In this document: positions 36,162 through 45,246 of the stretch, in pieces
How the letters are laid out: the number at the start of each line of letters is the position of its first letter
How positions within the stretch are numbered: position 1 is the first letter of the stretch
Assembly (NCBI GenBank): GCA_036523795.1
Contig: DATDDN010000055.1
Coordinates: 1-64,000, forward strand
Length of the DNA stretch: 64,000 nt
Reading direction: 5' to 3'
Origin: 39-52-133 sp036523795
GTDB lineage: Bacteria > Pseudomonadota > Gammaproteobacteria > Burkholderiales > Gallionellaceae
Program-made: the position numbers and the translations under genes
Notes under the pieces: generated by a model
The model's input: only the letters and a program-made list of their open reading frames with translations
Told to the model about the DNA's origin: nothing
Databases searched by the model: none

Positions 36162-38057
36162 ATGCCAATTATTACTTTGCCGGATGGTTCACAACGCAGC
36201 TTTGCTGGATCGGTAACAGTTGCCGATGTTGCAGCCAGCATCGGTGCGGGACTCGCCCGTGCTGCGCTGGCAGGCAAGGTGAACGGCGAGCTGGTGGATA
36301 CCTCGTATCTGATTACCGGAGATGTGCAGCTCGCAATCATCACCGACAAGGATGCGGATGGTCTGGACATCATTCGCCACTCGACCTCGCATTTGCTGGC
36401 CTATGCCGTGAAGGAACTTTTCCCCGATGCGCAGGTGACCATCGGGCCGGTCATAGAGAACGGCTTCTATTACGATTTTTCCTACGCGCGCCCATTTACC
36501 CCGGAAGATCTGATCGCCATTGAAAAACGCATGGTCGAGCTGGCCAAGCGCGACATTCCGGTGGTACGCAGGGTCATGCCGCGCGATGAGGCTGTGGCCT
36601 ACTTCAAGGGCATAGGAGAGCACTACAAGGCGGAGATCATCGCCTCCATCCCGGCCAATGAAGACGTGTCGCTGTACGCCGAAGGAGATTTCACCGATTT
36701 GTGTCGCGGGCCTCACGTCCCTTCCACTGGCAAGCTCAAGGTTTTCAAGCTGATGAAGGTGGCCGGCGCATATTGGCGTGGCGACGCGAAGAACGAGATG
36801 TTGCAGCGCATTTACGGCACAGCCTGGGCGAAAAAGGAAGATCTCGACGCCTACCTTCATCGCCTGGAGGAAGCCGAAAAGCGCGATCATCGCAAACTGG
36901 GCAAGCAGCTCGATCTTTTTCACATGCAGGATGAAGCGCCCGGCATGGTGTTCTGGCATCCCAAGGGCTGGGCTGTATGGCAGGTGATCGAACAATACAT
37001 GAGGGCCGTGTATCGCGATAACGGCTATCAGGAAATCCGTTGCCCGCAGATTATCGATCGCGTGTTGTGGGAGAAATCCGGCCACTGGGAGCACTACAAG
37101 GCCAACATGTTCACCACCGAGTCGGAGAAGCACGACTACGCGATCAAGCCGATGAACTGCCCCGGCCACGTGCAGGTATTCAATTCCGATCTGCGTTCCT
37201 ACCGCGAATTGCCGTTACGCTATGGCGAATTTGGCTCATGCCATCGCAACGAGCCATCCGGTGGTTTGCATGGCCTGATGCGCGTACGCGGGTTCGTGCA
37301 GGACGACGGCCATATCTTCTGCACAGAAGGGCAGATCGAGTCCGAAGTGACAGCGTTCAACGCACTGGTGCTGAAGGTCTATCGCGACTTCGGCTTCAAC
37401 GAGGTGGCGGTCAAGCTGGCGCTACGTCCGGAGAGCAGGGTGGGTTCGGACGAGATCTGGGACAAATCCGAAAATGCATTGCGCGCAGCTTTGCGCGCAT
37501 CCGGCATGACCTGGGAAGAGTTGCCGGGCGAGGGCGCCTTCTATGGCCCGAAGATCGAATTCCACATCAAGGATGCGATCGGGCGCTCATGGCAGTGCGG
37601 CACGGTACAGGTGGACTTTTCCATGCCGGGCAGGCTGGGGGCTGAGTTTGTCGATGAAGACAATACCCGCAAGGTGCCCGTCATGCTGCATCGGGCCATT
37701 CTCGGCTCGCTGGAGCGCTTTATCGGCATTCTGGTCGAAAACTATGCCGGCTCGCTGCCGCTCTGGCTGGCACCGACCCAACTGGTGGTCATGAATATCT
37801 CCCAGGCGCAGGAGGCATACACCGCAGATGTGGCGAAGGCATTGCAGGCTGCCGGCTTCCGTGTTCATCTGGATTTGCGTAATGAGAAGATTACCTATAA
37901 AATACGCGAACATAGCTTGCAGAGGCTGCCTTACCAGCTGATTGTTGGTGACAAGGAGATGGCTGCAGGCTTGGTTGCCGTGCGAACCCGCCAGGGCGAA
38001 GACCTTGGCCAGATGCCGGTCGCAGCGTTGATTGAACGTCTGCGTGCCGAGCTGTAA
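36162..38057 (+). CDS. thrS: Threonyl-tRNA synthetase
   Basis: Class II synthetase for tRNA-Thr (631 residues). From the N-terminus: TGS domain (MPIITLPDGSQRSF), editing domain with HSTSHLLAYAVKELFPDAQV, the catalytic core with MNCPGHVQVF, RNEPSGGLHGLMRVRGFVQDD and GAFYGPKIEFHIKD, and the anticodon-binding domain. The ATG at 36162 gives the normal N-terminus; an upstream in-frame ATG at 36075 lies inside the preceding terminator and is rejected. Heads the thrS-infC-rpmI-rplT group. Confidence 0.97.
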   Translation: MPIITLPDGSQRSFAGSVTVADVAASIGAGLARAALAGKVNGELVDTSYLITGDVQLAIITDKDADGLDIIRHSTSHLLAYAVKELFPDAQVTIGPVIENGFYYDFSYARPFTPEDLIAIEKRMVELAKRDIPVVRRVMPRDEAVAYFKGIGEHYKAEIIASIPANEDVSLYAEGDFTDLCRGPHVPSTGKLKVFKLMKVAGAYWRGDAKNEMLQRIYGTAWAKKEDLDAYLHRLEEAEKRDHRKLGKQLDLFHMQDEAPGMVFWHPKGWAVWQVIEQYMRAVYRDNGYQEIRCPQIIDRVLWEKSGHWEHYKANMFTTESEKHDYAIKPMNCPGHVQVFNSDLRSYRELPLRYGEFGSCHRNEPSGGLHGLMRVRGFVQDDGHIFCTEGQIESEVTAFNALVLKVYRDFGFNEVAVKLALRPESRVGSDEIWDKSENALRAALRASGMTWEELPGEGAFYGPKIEFHIKDAIGRSWQCGTVQVDFSMPGRLGAEFVDEDNTRKVPVMLHRAILGSLERFIGILVENYAGSLPLWLAPTQLVVMNISQAQEAYTADVAKALQAAGFRVHLDLRNEKITYKIREHSLQRLPYQLIVGDKEMAAGLVAVRTRQGEDLGQMPVAALIERLRAEL

Positions 38058-38086
38058 GGGGTAGCACGGTTTAATTTTGTACAAAT

Positions 38087-38101
38087 GGAGAATTTCCAAT
38101 A
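38087..38101 (+). promoter_or_regulatory. Ribosome binding site and ATA start of infC
   Basis: GGAG (38087-38090), 8-nt spacer, ATA (38099-38101). The in-frame TTG at 38117 lacks such a site and would remove conserved N-terminal residues. Confidence 0.7.
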
Positions 38102-38617
38102 GCTCAAGAAAAATCATTGCGCGTCAATGAGCAGATTACAGCACCCCAGGTGCGGCTCATCGGCGTAGAGGGGGAACCGATTGGTATCGTGCCGGTGGCG
38201 GAAGCGCTACGTCTGGCAGACGAGGCCGAGCTGGATCTGGTTGAAATCGCGCCGTTGGCGGAGCCGCCAGTTTGTCGTGTCATGGACATCGGCAAATTCA
38301 AGTACGCAGAGAGCAAGCGTCAGCATGAGGCCAAGCTCAAGCAGAAGCAGGTGCAGGTCAAGGAAGTGAAATTCCGCCCGGGTACGGATGAAGGGGACTA
38401 CAACATCAAGTTGCGTAACCTGATCAAGTTCCTGGGAGAGGGCGACAAGACCAAGATCACCCTGCGCTTTCGCGGACGTGAAATTGCCCATCAGCAGTTG
38501 GGTATGCAGCTGATGGAGCGCGTCAAGGCTGATTTGAACGACTATGGAATTGTCGAGCAGTTTCCCAAGATGGAAGGGCGCCAGATGGTGATGGTGCTGT
38601 CGCCCAAGAAGAAATAA
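38099..38617 (+). CDS. infC: Translation initiation factor IF-3 (rare ATA start)
   Basis: IF-3 (172 residues) binds the 30S subunit, blocks premature 50S joining and checks the start codon and initiator tRNA. The N-domain (VNEQITAPQVRLIGVEGEPIG), linker, and C-domain (KEVKFRPGTDEGDYNIKLRN, MVMVLSPKKK) are intact. Read from an ATA codon, the N-terminus becomes (M)AQEKSLRVNEQIT, matching the family. IF-3 genes are known to use rare start codons (AUU in E. coli) so that IF-3 represses its own synthesis; the same control is inferred here. A TTG at 38117 is the only conventional alternative. Confidence 0.93.
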   Translation: MAQEKSLRVNEQITAPQVRLIGVEGEPIGIVPVAEALRLADEAELDLVEIAPLAEPPVCRVMDIGKFKYAESKRQHEAKLKQKQVQVKEVKFRPGTDEGDYNIKLRNLIKFLGEGDKTKITLRFRGREIAHQQLGMQLMERVKADLNDYGIVEQFPKMEGRQMVMVLSPKKK

Positions 38618-38753
38618 GCGGCAAACAGTTGTAAATTCCACTGATTAACGGACTGGTCAGTGGGATGTAGTGAAGTCAGTCCAGATAAGTGGTTCCGGGT
38701 TTGCAAGTGTTCCTGTCAGGAGCCTCCCGGCGTCATAAAATAAAGGAGTTGTC
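38618..38753 (+). promoter_or_regulatory. Structured leader between infC and rpmI
   Basis: The 136-nt gap contains GGACTG (38650-38655) pairing with CAGTCC (38677-38682), CCGGG (38695-38699) pairing with CCCGG (38726-38730), and an inner TCCT/AGGA hairpin (38711-38721). L20 is known to repress rpmI-rplT through such structures in other bacteria; the identity here is inferred. Confidence 0.4.
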
Positions 38754-38951
38754 ATGCCTAAGATGAAAACCAAGAGCAGCGCCAAAAAGCGCTTCAAGGT
38801 TCGTGCTGGCGGAAGCATCAAGCGTTCGCAAGCATTCAAGCGCCATATCTTGACCAAGAAAACCACCAAGAATAAACGTCAGTTGCGTGGTACAGCTGGT
38901 GTTCACGAAAGCAACACGGCGTCTGTGCGCGCCATGATGCCTTACGCATAA
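38754..38951 (+). CDS. rpmI: 50S ribosomal protein L35
   Basis: Large-subunit protein bL35 (65 residues), highly basic, with the family N-terminus MPKMKTKSSAKKRFKV and core GSIKRSQAFKRHILTKK. ATG at 38754 after AAAGGAG. Co-transcribed with rplT 10 nt downstream. Confidence 0.97.
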   Translation: MPKMKTKSSAKKRFKVRAGGSIKRSQAFKRHILTKKTTKNKRQLRGTAGVHESNTASVRAMMPYA

Positions 38952-38961
38952 GGAGTAGACC

Positions 38962-39321
38962 ATGCCAAGAGTAAAACGTGGTGTAACGGCGCGCGCGCGC
39001 CACAAGAAGGTTCTTGATCAGGCTAAAGGCTATCGCGGCCGTCGCAAGAACGTTTACCGTATTGCCAAAGAAGCGGTAATGAAGGCAGGCCAGTACGCCT
39101 ACCGTGACCGTCGTCAACGCAAGCGTCAATTCCGTACCCTGTGGATCGCTCGTATCAATGCAGCTGCTCGTGAACAGGGCATGTGCTACAGCGTGTTCAT
39201 GAATGGTCTGAAGAAGGCTCAAATCAATCTGGATCGCAAAGTACTGTCCGATATTGCCGTGTTCGACAAGCCTGCATTCATGCAGATTGTTGCACAAGCC
39301 AAGGCCAGCCTCGGTCTGTAA
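38962..39321 (+). CDS. rplT: 50S ribosomal protein L20
   Basis: Large-subunit assembly protein bL20 (119 residues): MPRVKRGVTARARHKKVL, GYRGRRKNVYRIA and the C-terminal domain with DRKVLSDIAVFD. Expected to bind 23S rRNA early in assembly and to control its own operon. ATG at 38962 after AAGGAG; terminator follows. Confidence 0.97.
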   Translation: MPRVKRGVTARARHKKVLDQAKGYRGRRKNVYRIAKEAVMKAGQYAYRDRRQRKRQFRTLWIARINAAAREQGMCYSVFMNGLKKAQINLDRKVLSDIAVFDKPAFMQIVAQAKASLGL

Positions 39322-39338
39322 GCGGATTGATCGAAATG

Positions 39339-39367
39339 AAGGAGGCGTATTTACGCCTCCTTTTTTT
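39339..39367 (+). terminator. Terminator after rplT
   Basis: Stem GGAGGCGT/ACGCCTCC (39341-39348 with 39353-39360), loop ATTT, extended by A/T pairs into a T7 tract. It separates rplT from pheST. Confidence 0.9.
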
Positions 39368-39455
39368 GTTTGGGCAGCTCAATCGACATGGCTCCACCTG
39401 CACCGGGCGGTGCCATGTTCATTGTGCCGTTTTTGAATAATAACAAGCTAAACCT

Positions 39456-40439
39456 ATGCAAGAACTCGAGCAAATTCTCAATCAGGCCATCCAGCAGTTT
39501 GCTGCTGTAGAGCAGGCCGCCGAACTGGAACAGGTGAAAGCACGCTATCTGGGCAAGGAAGGGCGCCTGACAGAATTGCTGAAGGGCCTGGGCAAGCTTT
39601 CTGCCGAAGAACGCCCGGCTGCAGGTGCGAGAATCAACCAGGTAAAGCAGGCAATCGAACAAGCGCTGCAACAGCGCCGCGATGCACTGGCGCAGCAGCA
39701 GTTGCAGCAGAAACTGGCGGCAGAGGCGCTTGATGTCACCCTGCCTGGCCGCGGCATGGGCAGCGGCGGACTGCATCCCATCACACGTACCCTGGAACGT
39801 ATCGAAACCCTGTTCCATTCGCTCGGCTTTGCCGTGGCAACCGGCCCTGAAATCGAAACCGACTTCTACAATTTCACCGCACTGAATACGCCTGCCAATC
39901 ACCCGGCGCGCTCCATGCATGACACCTTCTATATCGATGCCGAGCACATGCTGCGCACGCATACTTCGCCGGTGCAGATTCACTACATGGAAAACAATGC
40001 GCCTCCGCTGAAGATCATTGCGCCAGGCCGCGTCTATCGGGTGGATTCCGATGCGACACACTCGCCGATGTTTCACCAGGTTGAGGGCTTGTGGGTGGAT
40101 GAACAGGCCAGCTTCGCCAATTTGAAAGGTGTAGTTCAGGACTTCCTGCAGCGCTTTTTTGAGCGCGATGAGCTGCGCGTGCGTTTCCGCCCATCTTTTT
40201 TCCCCTTTACCGAGCCCTCGGCAGAGATGGACATGAGCTGGGGCGACAGCTGGCTGGAGATCGGCGGCTGCGGCATGGTGCATCCCAACGTACTGAAGCA
40301 TGTCAACATCGACAGCGAACGATTCCAGGGATTCGCCTTCGGCCTGGGAGTGGAGCGTCTCGCCATGCTGCGTTATGGCGTGACGGATTTGCGCCAGTTC
40401 TACGAGGGCGATTTACGTTTCTTGAAGCAATACAACTAG
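39456..40439 (+). CDS. pheS: Phenylalanyl-tRNA synthetase alpha subunit
   Basis: Catalytic alpha chain of the alpha2-beta2 PheRS (327 residues). N-terminal coiled coil for tRNA binding (about 1-85), then class II core with HPITRTLERIETLF, GPEIETDFYNFTALN, TDATHSPMFHQVEG-type motif 2 (here SDATHSPMFHQVEG) and the motif 3 region FGLGVERLAMLRYGV. ATG at 39456. One nucleotide separates its stop from pheT. No Phe-rich leader peptide is found upstream. Confidence 0.97.
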   Translation: MQELEQILNQAIQQFAAVEQAAELEQVKARYLGKEGRLTELLKGLGKLSAEERPAAGARINQVKQAIEQALQQRRDALAQQQLQQKLAAEALDVTLPGRGMGSGGLHPITRTLERIETLFHSLGFAVATGPEIETDFYNFTALNTPANHPARSMHDTFYIDAEHMLRTHTSPVQIHYMENNAPPLKIIAPGRVYRVDSDATHSPMFHQVEGLWVDEQASFANLKGVVQDFLQRFFERDELRVRFRPSFFPFTEPSAEMDMSWGDSWLEIGGCGMVHPNVLKHVNIDSERFQGFAFGLGVERLAMLRYGVTDLRQFYEGDLRFLKQYN

Positions 40440-40440
40440 C

Positions 40441-42789
40441 ATGAAATTTTCCGAAAACTGGTTAAGAAGCTGGATCAACCCTGCGCTGGATACCGCGGCG
40501 CTGGGGCATGAGTTCACCATGGCGGGCCTGGAGGTCGAGGTAATCGAGCCGGTCGCGCCTGGATTCAATAATGTGGTGGTGGCAGAAGTGCTGGAAGTCA
40601 GCAAACATCCCAATGCGGACCGCCTCAACGTTTGCTTGGTCAATGCTGGTGAAGCGCAACCGCTGACCATCGTGTGCGGCGCCAGCAATGTCGCGCCCGG
40701 GATCAGGGTGCCGTGTGCCCGTATGGGCGCCGTGTTGCCGGGGAATTTTGCGATCAAGCAGGCCAAGGTGCGCGGTGTTGAATCCTTTGGCATGCTGTGT
40801 TCGGCCAAGGAACTTGGCCTGGCCACCGAGAGTGAAGGGCTGTGGATACTGTCTGGTGATGCGCCCGTCGGGACAGACCTGCGCAGCTACCTTGACCTGA
40901 ATGACACTCTGCTGACCCTTAAGCTGACGCCAAACCGCAGCGACTGTCTCAGCATTGCCGGCCTGGCACGTGAAGTGGCCGCGCTGACAGGCGCGCCCCT
41001 GCAACCCGTCAAGATCGAGGCGGCCAAGGTGACCATACCGGACGCATTGCCAGTGCGGGTTGTGGCCAGTCAGGCATGCCCGCTGTATTGCGGTCGCGTG
41101 ATACGCGGCGTCAATGCGAGTGCTGCGACACCGGTGTGGATGGCGAGACGCCTGGAGCGCAGCGGTATACGCAGCATCAATGCCGTGGTGGATATCACCA
41201 ATTACGTGTTGCTCGAGCAGGGCCAGCCCTTGCATGCATTCGACCTGTCCAGACTGGTCGGCGGGATTACCGTACGCCACGCGCACCCTGCAGAAAAACT
41301 CAAGCTGCTCAATGAACAGGAAATCGAACTGGAGCAGGACCTGCTGGTGATTGCCGATGAGCAGCGAGCTCTGGCTTTGGCCGGCATTATGGGCGGTGCC
41401 GAAAGCGGCGTAGAGACTTCGACCCGGGACGTATTCCTTGAAAGTGCCTTCTTCATGCCGGATGAGATTGCCGGAAAAGGCCGTCGCTACGCGCTATCCA
41501 CAGATTCATCGCATCGCTTCGAGCGCGGTGTCGATTTTGCCGCGACAGGTTTGGCACTTGAGCGTGCCACACAACTTGTTCTGGAAATATGCGGCGGCCA
41601 GGCCGGCCCGATCAGCGAGGTACGCGGCCAACTGCCGGCTCGTACTCCGATCCTCCTGCGCGTGGCACGTGTGGCACGCATACTGGGCATCACGCTGGAC
41701 GCAGCACAGATTGCTGCCATGCTGCAACGCCTGCACTTCAGCTTTGAACAGCAGGGGCCTGATTTCATGGTGACGGCCCCCAGTTATCGCTTCGACATTA
41801 CCCAGGAAATAGACCTGATTGAAGAGCTCGCGCGCATGGTGGGGTACGACAATGTGCCAGCGCTGCCCCCTGTTGCTGCCGTGCAGATGCGGCCCAGCAC
41901 CGAATTGTCGCGGCCACTGTCTCGCCTGCGCCAACTTATGGTGGGGCGCGATTATCAGGAAACCATCAGCTACGCCTTTGTCGATGCGCAAGGCGAACGT
42001 GATTTGTGCGGCAACGCCAACCCTGTAGCGCTGCAAAACCCGATTGCCAGCCAGATGGCCGTGATGCGCAGCAGCCTGCTGGTCGGGCTGGTGCAGGCCC
42101 TGCGCATCAACCTCGCGCGCAAGCAGCCACGCGTGCGCCTGTTCGAGATTGGTTCATGTTTTGCCCAGGGATTTGGACAGACGGATCGCCTGGCTGCCCT
42201 GAGTTATGGTGCGCAATACGCCGAACAATGGGGCCAGCCCGCACGTGCCAGTGACTTTTACGATGCCAAAGCTGATCTCGAAGCGCTGTTTGCGCCCACA
42301 TTGTTGAGTTTTGAGGCGGCAACGCATCCGGCGCTGCATCCGGGCCGAAGCGCCAGAATCCTGCTGGATGGCCAGGCCATGGGCTGGATAGGCGAGCTGC
42401 ATCCGCAGTGGGCGCAGCAATACGACATGCCGCAAGCGCCGGTCTGGTTCGAGGTCGAATTGGGTGCGTGGGCGAAAGCCAGCCTGCCGCGGATCGGCGA
42501 GCTGTCCAAGTTCCCACCGGTCAGACGCGACATGGCAGTGGTGGTGGACGAGAAAGTGGCAGTGCAGGCCCTGTTGGGAGCCATGCAGGCGGAAAATGCA
42601 CCATTTGTCGTCGAGCTGGCCGTTTTTGACGTATACCGCGGCAAAGGGGTCGAGAGTGGCAAAAAAAGCCTTGCATTCCGAGTGTTATTGCAAGATACTC
42701 AAAAGACTTTAACGGATGTGGAAATTGATGAAACCATGCTGCGCCTGGTGGCTGTGTTGCAACAGCACGGGGCGCAGTTGCGTGTGTAG
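40441..42789 (+). CDS. pheT: Phenylalanyl-tRNA synthetase beta subunit
   Basis: Beta chain of PheRS (782 residues) carrying the editing site and tRNA contacts. Domains in order: N-terminal tRNA-binding OB fold (KHPNADRLNVC), B3/B4 editing domain (RSDCLSIAGLAREVAALTG, AIMGGAESGV-like GIMGGAESGV), B5, catalytic-like core, and the C-terminal ferredoxin-fold anticodon-binding domain (KFPPVRRDMAVVVD). ATG at 40441. Followed 8 nt later by ihfA, the usual order. Confidence 0.97.
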   Translation: MKFSENWLRSWINPALDTAALGHEFTMAGLEVEVIEPVAPGFNNVVVAEVLEVSKHPNADRLNVCLVNAGEAQPLTIVCGASNVAPGIRVPCARMGAVLPGNFAIKQAKVRGVESFGMLCSAKELGLATESEGLWILSGDAPVGTDLRSYLDLNDTLLTLKLTPNRSDCLSIAGLAREVAALTGAPLQPVKIEAAKVTIPDALPVRVVASQACPLYCGRVIRGVNASAATPVWMARRLERSGIRSINAVVDITNYVLLEQGQPLHAFDLSRLVGGITVRHAHPAEKLKLLNEQEIELEQDLLVIADEQRALALAGIMGGAESGVETSTRDVFLESAFFMPDEIAGKGRRYALSTDSSHRFERGVDFAATGLALERATQLVLEICGGQAGPISEVRGQLPARTPILLRVARVARILGITLDAAQIAAMLQRLHFSFEQQGPDFMVTAPSYRFDITQEIDLIEELARMVGYDNVPALPPVAAVQMRPSTELSRPLSRLRQLMVGRDYQETISYAFVDAQGERDLCGNANPVALQNPIASQMAVMRSSLLVGLVQALRINLARKQPRVRLFEIGSCFAQGFGQTDRLAALSYGAQYAEQWGQPARASDFYDAKADLEALFAPTLLSFEAATHPALHPGRSARILLDGQAMGWIGELHPQWAQQYDMPQAPVWFEVELGAWAKASLPRIGELSKFPPVRRDMAVVVDEKVAVQALLGAMQAENAPFVVELAVFDVYRGKGVESGKKSLAFRVLLQDTQKTLTDVEIDETMLRLVAVLQQHGAQLRV

Positions 42790-42797
42790 GGGTAATA

Positions 42798-43103
42798 ATG
42801 ACACTGACAAAAGCTGAACTGGCTGATTTGTTGTTTGAAAAAGTAGGGTTGAACAAACGCGAGGCCAAAGATATGGTCGAGGCGTTTTTTGAAGAAATCC
42901 GCATCCAGCTGGAGCTGGGAGAAAGCGTGAAATTGTCTGGTTTCGGCAATTTCCAGTTGCGCGACAAGCCGCAACGTCCCGGACGCAACCCCAAAACCGG
43001 CGAAGAGATTCCCATTACCGCACGTCGTGTGGTTACTTTCCATCCCAGTCAGAAACTCAAGAGCGTGGTAGAACAAAACTATCATGGAAAACCAAATAGC
43101 TAA
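42798..43103 (+). CDS. ihfA: Integration host factor alpha subunit
   Basis: DNA-bending nucleoid protein (101 residues), half of the IHF heterodimer. HU/IHF fold with TKAELADLLFEKVGLNKREAKDMVEAFFEEI and the DNA-contact arm GRNPKTGEEIPITARRVVTFHPSQKLK. Position after pheT is typical of ihfA rather than HU. Its last 20 nt overlap the MerR gene. Confidence 0.96.
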   Translation: MTLTKAELADLLFEKVGLNKREAKDMVEAFFEEIRIQLELGESVKLSGFGNFQLRDKPQRPGRNPKTGEEIPITARRVVTFHPSQKLKSVVEQNYHGKPNS

Positions 43104-43461
43104 TTCTGATTTGCCGCCAATCCCGGCCAAACGTTACTTCACCATTGGAGAAGTGAGTGAGCTGTGCGGGGTGAAGGCGCATGTCTTGCGCTATTGGGAG
43201 CAGGAATTTACCCAGCTCAAACCGGTAAAGCGCGGCGGCAATCGCCGCTATTACCAGCATCATGAAGTATTGTTGATTCGCCGCATCAGGCAACTGCTGT
43301 ATGAAGAGGGCTTTACCATCAGCGGTGCGCGCAGCCGCCTGGACAATTTCCCGGAAAAATTCGAAGAGCCAATGCAGAATGGCTCTGCAGCACCTGCAGT
43401 GATGAACATGGCAGAGTTGCGCCGCGAAATCCGGGCCGTACTTTCCATACTTCAAGCTTGA
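43084..43461 (+). CDS. MerR-family transcriptional regulator
   Basis: 125-residue regulator with an N-terminal winged helix-turn-helix (YFTIGEVSELCGVKAHVLRYWEQEF, then RRGGNRRYY-type RGGNRRYYQHHEV) and a short C-terminal helix. No metal-binding Cys pair is present, so it is not a classical metal sensor. The start at 43084 overlaps ihfA by 20 nt, and ihfA-merR is a widely conserved pair in proteobacteria. Target and ligand unknown. Confidence 0.92.
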   Translation: MENQIANSDLPPIPAKRYFTIGEVSELCGVKAHVLRYWEQEFTQLKPVKRGGNRRYYQHHEVLLIRRIRQLLYEEGFTISGARSRLDNFPEKFEEPMQNGSAAPAVMNMAELRREIRAVLSILQA

Positions 43462-43467
43462 GATTGT

Positions 43468-43496
43468 TTCGCACAAATCAATTGCTCTGCTATAAT
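43468..43496 (+). promoter_or_regulatory. Promoter of tRNA-Pro(GGG)
   Basis: TTCGCA (43468-43473), a 17-nt spacer and perfect TATAAT (43491-43496), followed by GCGCGGC just before the tRNA. Confidence 0.7.
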
Positions 43497-43505
43497 GCGC
43501 GGCTT

Positions 43506-43582
<77 letters not shown>

Positions 43583-43594
43583 GAAAAACTGATC

Positions 43595-43626
43595 AAAGCC
43601 AGCCTGCTTCAGGCTGGCTTTTTTTA
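43595..43626 (+). terminator. Terminator of tRNA-Pro
   Basis: Stem AAAGCCAGCCTG/CAGGCTGGCTTT with a 3-nt loop CTT, ending in a T7 tract. Confidence 0.9.
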
Positions 43627-43831
43627 TTGTCTGATTTCACGATGTCGGAAAATTTTTGCCTGCCGGATTATTGGCCGCTGGCGATGGCAGCCGGGAATTG
43701 CGGTAGAATAACAGGCACCTGGAAAGTTTTGTTTAATCAAATTGATGATGTGATCTGAAGCACGCGGCGCGAATTGGCTCTTTTGCCTTGTCGAATTGTC
43801 GTTACAGATACTACATATTTTTCGTGAGCCG

Positions 43832-44590
43832 ATGCGAATCCTGTTGAGCAATGACGATGGTTATTTTGCGCCTGGCCTGGCCTGCCTGGCGGAGCATGTC
43901 GCAAAGATCGCCGAGGTCGTGGTCGTTGCGCCTGAGCGTGACCGCAGCGGCGCAAGCAATTCATTGACCCTGGATCGCCCGCTCAATCTGCGCAAGGCCG
44001 CCACTGGTTTCTATTATGTGAATGGCACTCCAACTGATTGCGTGCACCTTGCCGTCACCGGCATGCTGGACACTCAACCGGACATGGTGATTTCCGGCAT
44101 CAACGCCGGCGCCAATATGGGGGATGACACGATATATTCTGGCACTGTTGCTGCGGCGACCGAAGGTTTTTTGCTGGGGATCCCGGCCATTGCCATCTCG
44201 CTTGCCAGCAAGGAGCAGGCGCACTATGAAACGGCAGCGCGCGTGGTGGTGGAATTGGTCAAGCGTTTCCAGAACGACATTCATGCTCCTCCCTGGTTGC
44301 TCAATGTAAACGTGCCGGATGTGCCGTATGAATCATTGCAGGGCACGATGGTGACGCGCTTGGGCAAACGCCACAAGGCAGAGCCGGTGGTGAAGAGCAC
44401 GAATCCGCATGGCCAGACTGTCTATTGGGTGGGCGCTGCGGGCAAGGCGCAGGATGCAGGCGAAGGGACTGACTTCTTTGCCTTGGCGCAGCGACAGGTA
44501 TCCATTACACCGCTGCAGATCGATCTGACCCAATACAACCAGCTGGGCGCAGTGCGGTCGTGGCTGGGAGATGGGGGAGGGAAGGCATGA
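43832..44590 (+). CDS. surE: 5'/3'-nucleotidase SurE
   Basis: Metal-dependent phosphatase for nucleoside monophosphates and short polyphosphate (252 residues). N-terminal metal site RILLSNDDGYFAPGL, VVAPERDRSGASNSLTL and VISGINAGANMGDDTIYSGTVAAATEG are intact. ATG at 43832; an upstream TTG/GTG-type extension is not supported. Its stop overlaps the pcm start (ATGA). First gene of the stationary-phase cluster surE-pcm-nlpD. Confidence 0.96.
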   Translation: MRILLSNDDGYFAPGLACLAEHVAKIAEVVVVAPERDRSGASNSLTLDRPLNLRKAATGFYYVNGTPTDCVHLAVTGMLDTQPDMVISGINAGANMGDDTIYSGTVAAATEGFLLGIPAIAISLASKEQAHYETAARVVVELVKRFQNDIHAPPWLLNVNVPDVPYESLQGTMVTRLGKRHKAEPVVKSTNPHGQTVYWVGAAGKAQDAGEGTDFFALAQRQVSITPLQIDLTQYNQLGAVRSWLGDGGGKA

Positions 44591-45246
44591 ATTCCTTGCG
44601 TCAAAGCGGTATCGGCATGACCTCCCAGCGTACGCGCGGGCGCATGATTGATCGCCTGCGCAGCCAGGGAATACGTGACGAGGTAGTGCTGGCCGCGATG
44701 AATGCTGTGCCACGCCACCTGTTCGTGGACGAAGCGATGTCGCATCTGGCATACGATGACAAATCATTGCCCATAGGCTTCGGCCAGACCATCTCACAAC
44801 CTTATATCGTGGCGCGCATGACGGAAGTGCTGCGTGACGGCAAGAATCTCAATCGTGTACTCGAAGTAGGCACCGGGTGCGGTTATCAGGCAGCCGTGCT
44901 GGGCCAGCTCGCCCGCGAGGTGTACTCGGTCGAGCGTATCCAGCCATTGTATGAACGCGCGAAAAAGCAGCTGCAGGAGCTTCAGGCCGGCAACGTGCGG
45001 CTGAGCTACGCAGACGGCGGCATGGGGTTGCCCATGCAGGCGCCGTTCGACGGCATCATCATGGCGGCTGCCGCGACCCACATTCCGCAGGCTCTGCTTG
45101 ATCAGATGGCCATCGGCGGGCGCCTGGTCATGCCATTAGGGGCGCATGAGCAGACCTTGTATCTGATCGAACGGGATGAGAACGGTTACCGCGAAACGCC
45201 GCTGGAGGCGGTGAAGTTCGTGCCATTACTGATGGGAAAAGCATGA
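44587..45246 (+). CDS. pcm: Protein-L-isoaspartate O-methyltransferase
   Basis: SAM-dependent repair enzyme that methylates isoaspartyl residues in aged proteins (219 residues). Motifs: AMNAVPRHLFVDE, the substrate loop GQTISQPYIVARMTE, SAM-binding EVGTGCGYQAAVL and the acidic YSVERI. ATG at 44587 overlaps the surE stop by 4 nt, and its own stop overlaps nlpD by 4 nt, so the three genes are translationally coupled. Confidence 0.96.
   Translation: MNSLRQSGIGMTSQRTRGRMIDRLRSQGIRDEVVLAAMNAVPRHLFVDEAMSHLAYDDKSLPIGFGQTISQPYIVARMTEVLRDGKNLNRVLEVGTGCGYQAAVLGQLAREVYSVERIQPLYERAKKQLQELQAGNVRLSYADGGMGLPMQAPFDGIIMAAAATHIPQALLDQMAIGGRLVMPLGAHEQTLYLIERDENGYRETPLEAVKFVPLLMGKA

Noticed and set aside
39388..39455. 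Possible Phe-rich leader peptide (pheM-like) before pheS
   Set aside because: The short frame has only two Phe codons, no stop before pheS and no attenuator with a T run next to it.
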